Positions 1 through 4,968 of a stretch of DNA of 6,149 bases are shown one piece after another. The stretch lies in contig JAJZVE010000298.1 of the NCBI GenBank assembly GCA_021845835.1, positions 1-6,149 on the forward strand, given 5' to 3'. The DNA comes from Pseudomonadota bacterium (GTDB lineage Bacteria; Pseudomonadota; Alphaproteobacteria; Acetobacterales; Acetobacteraceae). A model generated the notes under the pieces. The model ran no database searches. It saw only the letters and a list, made by a program, of their open reading frames with translations, and had not been told where the DNA came from. How positions within the stretch are numbered: position 1 is the stretch's first letter; the number at the start of each line of letters is the position of its first letter. The position numbers and the translations under genes are program-made.

Positions 1-2
1 GC

Positions 3-98
3 GGCGGCGCTGAGGCGGTTGCGGAGGCGGATTGGACCGGGCAGTCTCGGTTGATGCCGGCACGTGGTTGTGTCTCCCGCACCGCTGATCCGCGTTGA
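3..98 (+). CDS. possible 3' end of an upstream gene (weak)
   Basis: An open frame enters from the left edge and stops at TGA 96-98, just before the toxin start. The first part reads GGAEAVAEADWTGQ, a plausible protein tail, but the last dozen residues are Arg/Cys-rich and less convincing. Another frame is open to a TGA at 52-54 and cannot be excluded. The position, ahead of a capsid gene, would suit the end of a portal, protease or scaffold gene, but nothing in this fragment identifies a family. Treat it only as a candidate. Confidence 0.2.
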   Translation, partial: GGAEAVAEADWTGQSRLMPARGCVSRTADPR

Positions 99-112
99 CA
101 TCCATGTCAACG
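93..112. promoter_or_regulatory. perfect 9-bp inverted repeat, candidate operator over the toxin start codon
   Basis: The left arm CGTTGACAT (93-101) and right arm ATGTCAACG (104-112) are exact reverse complements separated by CC. The ATG at 104 is the first codon of the toxin-like gene, so a protein bound here, or an RNA hairpin, would block its expression. Toxin-antitoxin operons are usually repressed by their helix-turn-helix antitoxin binding a palindrome at the promoter or start, and such a protein is encoded 460 bp downstream. The left arm also holds TTGACA (95-100), a perfect -35 hexamer match, but only a weak -10 candidate (cagatt, 118-123) follows at 17 bp. The repeat is seen directly; the operator role is inferred. 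Confidence 0.55.
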
Positions 113-613
113 GTCGCCAGATTGCGGACTGAGGGCGTTCTGCAAAGCTGGACGCTGGCCGGGGCGGAGGAGCCAGGGAGATGTTTCTACTATGCCACTG
201 AATGGGAAGCATTTTTCAACGCTTTGCCGACCATGATCGTGACCCGGCCGCCGCAGCGCCGGAGGCTGGGCATGAGGGAGCAGGTTGCCCGGTTTGCCAG
301 CGTGTTCGTGGCCAATGAAAGCAGGGGTCGGCTTGAACTGGCGGGGATGGTCCCCCCGTTCCGGCGCCTCGGGCCGCGCCGGCTGCGGCTGTGGGAGATG
401 CGTACCAGCGACACGCGCAGCTTCGGCTGGTTCGCGGCCCGGGACGTGTTCGTGGCGGTCTGCGGCGAGCGGACGGCCCGGTTGAAGGACGACAAGAGCC
501 TTTATGTTGCCGCGCAGCAGCAGGTCATCGACTGGCTTGCGCGGCACAGGGTTCCGAACAGGGAGTCGGTCGATGCCGACGACTGGACCGATCTTGTCTC
601 CGAACCCGCCTGA
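104..613 (+). CDS. putative RelE/HigB-like toxin (phage Gp49-like family)
   Basis: The product is 169 aa from ATG 104. The second half carries the pattern of the RelE/HigB (Gp49-like, DUF891) fold: a basic RRLGPRRLRLWEMR stretch (residues 87-100), where family members have a strand with Leu-Trp-Glu-Leu-Arg, then a strand FVAVCGERTARLK (about 116-128), then a C-terminal helix (about 131-147). Known members cut mRNA on the ribosome. It is longer than usual for the family (about 100-130 aa), with an extra N-terminal segment and an acidic tail (ESVDADDWTDL). The toxin-first order, overlapping an HTH gene, is the HigBA arrangement. An alternative TTG start at 95 adds three residues; neither start has a clear Shine-Dalgarno, so leaderless translation is possible. 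GC is low near the 5' end (21 of 50 at 181-230). The toxin assignment is by pattern only. Confidence 0.6.
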   Translation: MSTVARLRTEGVLQSWTLAGAEEPGRCFYYATEWEAFFNALPTMIVTRPPQRRRLGMREQVARFASVFVANESRGRLELAGMVPPFRRLGPRRLRLWEMRTSDTRSFGWFAARDVFVAVCGERTARLKDDKSLYVAAQQQVIDWLARHRVPNRESVDADDWTDLVSEPA

Positions 614-1013
614 AGCGAAAGGCGGCTTCGTCGGACTGGCGCGCGACCCGAAGGGCGAGGCGTATGCCGGGCTGTTGCTGCGTTTGCGCGGGCTGATCGC
701 GGACGAGATGGCGCGCCTTGGGCTGTCGCGCGCCGACATGGCGCGGCGGCTGGGCGTCCATCCGTCCGTGGTGACGCGCGTCATGAACCCGGATGCCGAC
801 GTGCTGGCCTCGACCATGTTCGATCTTGCCTGGACGATGGACCGCGAGTGGGAGACGCGGCTGGTGCCGCGGCGCGATCTGGTGCAGGAAGCGGGGAATC
901 ATGGGCCTGTTGGATCGTTGACCATACAGATCGTGCCGCCGGTGACTGCCAATCGGCAATTTCTGCCCGTTCATTCCACTGCCACCATCGAGACAATCGG
1001 GATCGCCGCTTGA
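573..1013 (+). CDS. HTH (XRE/HigA-like) protein, putative antitoxin
   Basis: The product is 146 aa from ATG 573, chosen because GGGAG (561-565) lies 7 bases upstream. The frame is open further back to an ATG at 504, but that part is Ser/Arg-rich and looks like the shadow of the toxin gene. Residues 51-72 (LSRADMARRLGVHPSVVTRVMN) form a classic Cro/C1-type helix-turn-helix: helix 2 begins at SRADMARRL and the recognition helix is PSVVTRVM. A further helix (79-90, ASTMFDLAWTMD) completes the usual bundle. The tail after about residue 106 is Val/Pro/Thr-rich and unassigned. The gene overlaps the toxin gene by 41 bases, implying translational coupling. The expected role is to neutralise the toxin and repress the operon, probably at the 93-112 palindrome. 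A plain phage regulator is the alternative. Confidence 0.68.
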   Translation: MPTTGPILSPNPPEAKGGFVGLARDPKGEAYAGLLLRLRGLIADEMARLGLSRADMARRLGVHPSVVTRVMNPDADVLASTMFDLAWTMDREWETRLVPRRDLVQEAGNHGPVGSLTIQIVPPVTANRQFLPVHSTATIETIGIAA

Positions 1014-1483
1014 GCGATCCTGGCGCGCCGCCGGCACCGCCGCCGCGTTACGTGCATGGGCTGTTCTGTGACCAGGTACGCGACGAGGTGGGCGGCACGC
1101 AGACCTATGTTGGGGTGTACGGACCACAGCTCACGCTTGCGTTCCCGCCGCCCTTTCTTGTTGCAACGCTTGCCGCTGTGACATGGGTTGTTGCACCGAT
1201 CGACGACCAGATCGGCAACATGGCAATGCGCCTGCACTTGCCCGACGGGCAGGTGATGGAGGTTGGGCAGGACATCCCGCCACCGCCCTTTCAGCCGGTC
1301 ACGCCTGAACCGCGCCAGCGGATCGCCGCGGTCGTCCTTCGCATCAACAATTTGATGATTCAGCAAGCCGGTCGGCTGTGGCTTGAGGTGATCGTTGACG
1401 GAACGTCCTGGGTCGGCGCGAATCTGCGGATCACGGTGCAGGCGGCCGGGACGCTGATCCAGGCAGTATCTTCGTCGTCTTGA
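1010..1483 (+). CDS. DUF6941-like protein of unknown function
   Basis: The product is 157 aa if it starts at TTG 1010, giving MSDPGAPPAPPPRYVHGLF. This TTG overlaps the upstream TGA stop by four bases (TTGA, 1010-1013), a typical coupling arrangement, and no better start exists in frame nearby. Residues 14-37 (YVHGLFCDQVRDEVGG then TYVGVYG) match the opening signature I recall for DUF6941, where an early strand with Cys-Asp is followed by a conserved Gly-Gly turn and Val-Gly-Val-Tyr. The rest alternates beta-type strands (LVATLAAVTWVV, RLWLEVIVD, LRITVQAAG) as in a small beta-sandwich, after a Pro-rich N-terminus. No signal peptide, membrane helix or catalytic motif is visible. It is the third gene of the toxin/antitoxin-like cassette and may act with it, but the function is unknown. 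The family match is from memory, not from a search. Confidence 0.6.
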   Translation: MSDPGAPPAPPPRYVHGLFCDQVRDEVGGTQTYVGVYGPQLTLAFPPPFLVATLAAVTWVVAPIDDQIGNMAMRLHLPDGQVMEVGQDIPPPPFQPVTPEPRQRIAAVVLRINNLMIQQAGRLWLEVIVDGTSWVGANLRITVQAAGTLIQAVSSSS

Positions 1484-1532
1484 GTGTGATCGTGCGACCT
1501 TGCTGCCACTGAGGCAAAGCACCTGACCACAG

Positions 1533-1550
1533 GCCGGGCCAGCGCCCGGC
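1533..1550 (+). other. GC-rich hairpin in the gap before the capsid gene
   Basis: GCCGGGC (1533-1539) and GCCCGGC (1544-1550) form a perfect 7-bp stem with a CAGC loop. No T-run follows, so it is unlikely to be a terminator alone. It lies between the accessory cassette and the capsid gene, and may stabilise the capsid mRNA 5' end or pause polymerase ahead of the second hairpin. Confidence 0.4.
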
Positions 1551-1571
1551 GTCCTTCAATCCGACTTGAAC

Positions 1572-1605
1572 CCGCCGCCGGCGAGCCTCGCCGCGCGGTT
1601 TTTTT
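1572..1605 (+). terminator. terminator-like hairpin with T7 tract upstream of the capsid gene
   Basis: The core stem CGGCGA (1579-1584) pairs with TCGCCG (1588-1593) around a three-base loop. CCGC (1572-1575) can extend it by pairing with GCGG (1595-1598) across a small internal loop. Seven T residues (1599-1605) follow at once. This is the form of a Rho-independent terminator closing the toxin/antitoxin/DUF6941-like operon. The capsid Shine-Dalgarno begins only six bases later, so no promoter fits between; capsid transcription must read through or be antiterminated. Confidence 0.5.
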
Positions 1606-1622
1606 GCGCGTGAGGAAAATCG

Positions 1623-2945
1623 ATGGGCATCCAGAACTTCCCGCCGTCGCTGCAGCCGATCATCCAGCAGGGCTTCCTGGAGCGCGAGTTCCAGGCCGCG
1701 CTGTCCAGCCGGCTCGGCTACCGCGCGGTCGCCGACCGCGAGGAATTCGCCGTCGGTATCGGCGAGACGCTGACCAAGACGCGCGCGGGGCTGAAACCGT
1801 CCGTCACCACGCCGCTGGCGCCGGCGACCAACACCAACCTCGACAACGGCCTGACGCCGGCGAGCTTCGGCGTGGAGCAGTACACGCTGACGCTGAACTT
1901 CTACGCGGCGACGGCGGACCTGAACATCGTGACCAGCCGTGTCGGCATCGCCAGCCAGTTCCTGCTGAACGCCGCGATCAACGGCGAACAGGCGGCGCGC
2001 AGCCTGGACGAGCTGGCGCGCAACGCGCTGTTCGGCGCCTATTTCGGCGGCAACACGCGGGTGCGCACGACGCTGTCCACTCCGCAGCCGACCGTCGCGG
2101 TCGATGACATCCGCGGCTTCACGACCGTGTTCGTCAATGGCGTGCAGATGCCGGTGAGCGCGGCGAACCCGCTGACAGTGATGGTGGGCAGCGACGCCTA
2201 TGCGCTGACCGGGGCCGCGGCGGACGCGACCAATGATTCGACCGCGCCAAACGGGGTGTCCGGCGTGCTGACCTTCAGCGGCGATGTCAGCACCGCCGAC
2301 GGAACGGCGGGATCGACGGTGCAGGCGGCGACCGCGAGCGCGATCCTGCGGCCGAACGGACGTGCCAACACCTCGCTGATCCAGGCCGCCGACGAGCTGG
2401 ACATGAACACGCTGCTCTCGGCCGTCGCGACGCTGCGGCAGAACGCGGTGCCGGAGATCGACGGCGCCTACAACTGCTATCTCGATCCGCAGAGCGCGCG
2501 GCAGCTGTTCAACGACCAGGCGTTCCAGCGCCTGTTCACCGGCGCCACCAGCGCCAACGCGGTCTACAAGCGCGGCATGGTCAACGACTTCCTCGGCCTG
2601 CGCTTCGTGCCGACCACGGAGGCGTTTGTGCAGGCGCATCCGACGATCGCCGGGGCGACGGTGCGGCGGCCGGTGGTGTGCGGCAAGGGCGCGCTGATCG
2701 AGGGCGACTTTGCCGGCCTGGACAAGGCCGACGTGGCGCCAAAGGACGCGATCGTCTCGGTGGTGGACAACGTCGCGATGGTGACGCGCGAGCCGATCGA
2801 CCGGCTGCAGCAGATCATCGCGCAAAGCTGGTACTGGATCGGCGGTTTCTGCGCGCCGTCCGACACCACGACGACGCCGGCGACAGTCCCGACGGCGACC
2901 AACGCGGCGTTCAAGCGGGCGGTGATGGTGGAGCATATCGGCTAG
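1623..2945 (+). CDS. major capsid protein (HK97 fold, N4-gp56-like)
   Basis: The product is 440 aa from ATG 1623, with TGAGGA (1611-1616) six bases upstream. It would form the icosahedral shell. The protein has the order expected of N4-gp56-like coats: an N-terminal arm (1-50), a strand-rich region with TTPLAPATNTNLDNGLTP (62-79), the long spine-like helix region (about 107-140, LLNAAINGEQAARSLDELAR), then a second conserved half with YNCYLDPQSARQLFND (263-278) and GLRFVPTTEAF (325-335), and a closing ITQSWYW-type strand (IIAQSWYWIG, 388-397). Residues about 150-250 are Gly/Ala/Thr/Asp-rich and beta-like, probably an inserted domain between the two halves. There is no obvious N-terminal protease-cleaved delta domain. 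The next genes are neck and tail genes, which supports the call. The exact family was not tested by search. Confidence 0.85.
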   Translation: MGIQNFPPSLQPIIQQGFLEREFQAALSSRLGYRAVADREEFAVGIGETLTKTRAGLKPSVTTPLAPATNTNLDNGLTPASFGVEQYTLTLNFYAATADLNIVTSRVGIASQFLLNAAINGEQAARSLDELARNALFGAYFGGNTRVRTTLSTPQPTVAVDDIRGFTTVFVNGVQMPVSAANPLTVMVGSDAYALTGAAADATNDSTAPNGVSGVLTFSGDVSTADGTAGSTVQAATASAILRPNGRANTSLIQAADELDMNTLLSAVATLRQNAVPEIDGAYNCYLDPQSARQLFNDQAFQRLFTGATSANAVYKRGMVNDFLGLRFVPTTEAFVQAHPTIAGATVRRPVVCGKGALIEGDFAGLDKADVAPKDAIVSVVDNVAMVTREPIDRLQQIIAQSWYWIGGFCAPSDTTTTPATVPTATNAAFKRAVMVEHIG

Positions 2946-2947
2946 CG

Positions 2948-3052
2948 CCCTCACCCGACGTGCTGGGCTCGCCACCCTCTCCGGCAGAGCGGGAGAGGGA
3001 AGAAATTGCGTTCTACCCCTCTCCCGCTTGCGGGAGAGGGCTGGGGTGAGGG
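2948..3052. repeat. REP-like palindromic intergenic repeat
   Basis: Nested inverted repeats fill the gap between the capsid stop and the next gene. The outer arms are CCCTCACCC (2948-2956) and GGGTGAGGG (3044-3052). Inside are two hairpins: CCCTCTCC (2975-2982) with GGAGAGGG (2992-2999), and an almost loopless one, CCCTCTCCCGC (3017-3027) with GCGGGAGAGGG (3030-3040). This pattern is known to me as a common scattered intergenic repeat in GC-rich proteobacterial chromosomes; in translation it gives the recurring artefact string LPLAGEGWGEG. The first hairpin is slightly degenerate in its loop. The final GAGG (3048-3051) stands 8 bases before ATG 3060 and appears to serve as the ribosome binding site of that gene. 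Confidence 0.85.
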
Positions 3053-3059
3053 GCCTGCG

Positions 3060-3437
3060 ATGGCGTTCACATCGGCGCAGGCGGCGGATATCCGCCGCTT
3101 CTGCGGCTATCCCGCGTACGGCGCGGGGCCGGCGGGGTTCCAGGGCTGGCGGTTCTTCACCGCCTACGGCCTTCTGGAATTCCGCATCAACAATCTCAGC
3201 TCCGAGGAGGAGAGCGTGGTGACGAGCTATCTCAACACGCTCAACCAGCTCGAAGCCGCGGTCACGGAGGCAGGCAGCCGGCTCGACACGGCGCAGGCCT
3301 CGGTATGGACGCGCAACCCGAGCGAGTTGCGCGAGCGTACCGCACTGTTCGACGACTGGCGGCGTCGGTTGTGCGGCTTTCTTGGCCTGCCGCCGGGGCC
3401 GGCGCTGGGCGATGGCACGCTGAAGCTGGTGGTGTGA
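3060..3437 (+). CDS. putative head-tail adaptor (connector) protein
   Basis: The product is 125 aa from ATG 3060. The frame is open back to 3006, but that extension only translates the REP-like repeat, so the start with GAGG at 3048-3051 was chosen. The sequence is mostly helical: an N-terminal AQAADIRRFCGYP (6-18), typical of small phage neck proteins that begin with a short helix and a Gly-Tyr-Pro turn, then a long helix around 48-80 (SEEESVVTSYLNTLNQLEAAV), then a Trp/Arg-rich helix (94-109). The size and place right after the capsid gene suit an adaptor that docks on the portal (HK97 gp6/SPP1 gp15 type), but the specific family is not recognised. The stop overlaps the next start by one base, so the two are coupled. 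Confidence 0.55.
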   Translation: MAFTSAQAADIRRFCGYPAYGAGPAGFQGWRFFTAYGLLEFRINNLSSEEESVVTSYLNTLNQLEAAVTEAGSRLDTAQASVWTRNPSELRERTALFDDWRRRLCGFLGLPPGPALGDGTLKLVV

Positions 3438-4093
3438 TGCTGCCCGGACAGCACGTGCCGGACGCAATCCGGCGCGGCCTCGGCCGTGCCGCGCGCGGGG
3501 CGGGGGATTGGTGCGACCTGTATCGCGCGCGCGCCGCGGAATTGCCGCTGGCGGCAGAGAACCGCGTACTGCGGCTGCCGGCGGCGTTCGTCGCGCCGAG
3601 CAATCCACGGGCGGCGGTTTCGTACGGAACCGCAGTCTGGCAGGGGATTTTCGATGCCGGCTATGCGCAGCCGGGCGATTACCTGGTGGGCGGAGAGGGC
3701 GTGTTCTTCGTCGCTTCCTTCACCCGGCTTGGGCCGGTGCTGTGCGTGCGCACCAACCGCACCGTCACGCTGACGCGGCCGGCGGTGCCGATGGTGGCGG
3801 GCGTGTCGCGCTACGGCGGCGTGCAGGCGGCGCAGACGACTGCACTGATGACGGCGTGGCCGGCGAGCGTGCTGGCGCGGCAGCGCGAAGGCGGGCGCGG
3901 GGCGCTGCCGGGCGATGCGCCGGGGCTGCAGGGCGGCGCCGGCGGCTGGGAAGTGCTGATGCCGGGCGCCGCCGGCGTGCTGCTGCGGCCGGGTGATCTG
4001 ATCCAGGACGACCTCGGGCGCAATGCGGTGCTGGCGGGTACGGAGCTGACCGCGCTCGGCTGGCGGTTGTTCGCACGGCAGGCCGGAAGTTGA
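3437..4093 (+). CDS. putative neck / head-closure protein of a phage
   Basis: The product is 218 aa from ATG 3437, which shares one base with the upstream TGA (TGATG, 3435-3439). An in-frame start at 3305 exists but would lie inside the previous gene. I do not recognise the family. The N-terminus (1-35) is basic and helical. The middle has PGDYLVGGEGVFFVASF (79-95) then VLCVRTNRTVTLTRP (101-115), and the end has RPGDLIQDDLGRNAVLAG (184-201). A 'value set, then shown in a strand' pattern with two PGD turns of this sort is seen in beta-barrel head-closure (stopper) and tail-completion proteins. A Gly-rich loop (about 150-170) separates the parts. Its place between adaptor and tail terminator suits a stopper. 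Function is inferred mainly from gene order. Confidence 0.5.
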   Translation: MLPGQHVPDAIRRGLGRAARGAGDWCDLYRARAAELPLAAENRVLRLPAAFVAPSNPRAAVSYGTAVWQGIFDAGYAQPGDYLVGGEGVFFVASFTRLGPVLCVRTNRTVTLTRPAVPMVAGVSRYGGVQAAQTTALMTAWPASVLARQREGGRGALPGDAPGLQGGAGGWEVLMPGAAGVLLRPGDLIQDDLGRNAVLAGTELTALGWRLFARQAGS

Positions 4094-4106
4094 AGGCGGG
4101 GAGCTG

Positions 4107-4940
4107 ATGGCGGACCAGGCGGATGTGGAGACGGCGCTGACCGGGATCGTCGGCGCCGCGCTTTATCCCGGCGGGCTGCTGCAGGGCTGCGCGGTGGCGG
4201 GCGCGATCTGCCGCATCTATCGCGGTTGGCCGGTGCCGGCGGCGCTGGACGCCGATCTGGCGGCCGGGCGCGTCAACGTCAGCATCGGCGCGGTGGCCGG
4301 ATCGACGCAACTGACGACGCGCTATCCCGACCAGTGGCACGTGGCAAACCCCGGCGCGCCCGCACTGAGCGCGTCGGTCAGCGGCACGACGGCGACGTTC
4401 GCGGGCGCGGCCTCGGTCGGGCAACTTGCGGCGCTGCTGGCGGACGGGCGCGCTGCAGTGCATCGCACGGTGGCGGGCGACACGCCGGCGAGCGTCGCGG
4501 CGGCACTGGCGGTGGAGTTGCAGCGACTCGGTGTGGCGGCGAGTGCGAGCGGGGCGGCGGTCGCGTGCGCGGGCGTGTCCAGTGTGGTCGCGCGCGTGAC
4601 GGCGGACCAGGTGGCAACGCGCGAGACGCGGCGGCAGCGCCAGCATTTTTCCGTCGCATGCTGGTGCGCCGATCCGGCGACGCGCGACGCGGTCGGAAAC
4701 GCGATCGACGCCGCGCTGTCGGGCATCGACTTCGTCGGATTGCCGGACGGATCGAGCGGGCGGCTGCTCTACGTCGCGTCGGTGATTTCGGATCGCTGGG
4801 AGGATGCGACGCTGTATCGGCGAGAGCTGACCTACAGCGTCGAATACCCAACCACGATCACGCAGGTGCAGCCGAGCATGATCGTGGGCGGGACGGAGAT
4901 TTCGCCGGACGGGCAGACGATCGCGAACCTGCTCGGCTGA
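4107..4940 (+). CDS. putative tail terminator / tail completion protein with inserted domain
   Basis: The product is 277 aa from ATG 4107, with GGGGAG (4098-4103) three bases upstream. Tail terminators cap the tail tube and sheath at the head end. The N-terminal part (1-78), with a helix ADVETALTGIVGAALYP and strands around ICRIYRGWP and VNVSIGA, and the C-terminal part (about 165-265), with RRQRQHFSVACWCADP, a helix ATRDAVGNAIDAAL and the strands LLYVASVISDR and LTYSVEYPTTI, together look like one alpha/beta terminator domain. Residues about 80-164 seem inserted: a Gly/Ala/Thr-rich beta stretch with AGDTPASVAAALAVELQ (123-139), a motif type common in baseplate and tail add-on domains. The place right before the tail sheath gene supports the call. 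The family was not confirmed by search. Confidence 0.6.
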   Translation: MADQADVETALTGIVGAALYPGGLLQGCAVAGAICRIYRGWPVPAALDADLAAGRVNVSIGAVAGSTQLTTRYPDQWHVANPGAPALSASVSGTTATFAGAASVGQLAALLADGRAAVHRTVAGDTPASVAAALAVELQRLGVAASASGAAVACAGVSSVVARVTADQVATRETRRQRQHFSVACWCADPATRDAVGNAIDAALSGIDFVGLPDGSSGRLLYVASVISDRWEDATLYRRELTYSVEYPTTITQVQPSMIVGGTEISPDGQTIANLLG

Positions 4941-4968
4941 TCCCTCACGAAGAACAGGAGACTCCGGA

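Noticed and set aside
504..572. Earlier start of the HTH gene at ATG 504
   Set aside because: It would overlap the toxin gene by 110 bases and add a Ser/Arg-rich segment without homologous look; ATG 573 has GGGAG at good spacing.
848..1009. Earlier start of the DUF6941-like gene at ATG 848
   Set aside because: The extra part lies within the HTH gene, has unlikely composition, and the family-like sequence begins only after 1010.
2948..3052. CRISPR-like array from the repeated CCCTCTCC blocks
   Set aside because: The units are inverted arms of hairpins, too few and too short, with no spacer regularity and no cas genes.
3006..3059. N-terminal extension of the adaptor gene to an ATG at 3006
   Set aside because: The added residues are only a translation of the REP-like repeat; the ATG at 3060 has a proper ribosome binding site.
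1431..3608. Long minus-strand open frame of 725 codons
   Set aside because: It lies opposite the capsid and neck genes, is extremely Arg-rich with no fold-like pattern, and crosses the REP-like repeat. It is a shadow of high-GC coding on the plus strand.
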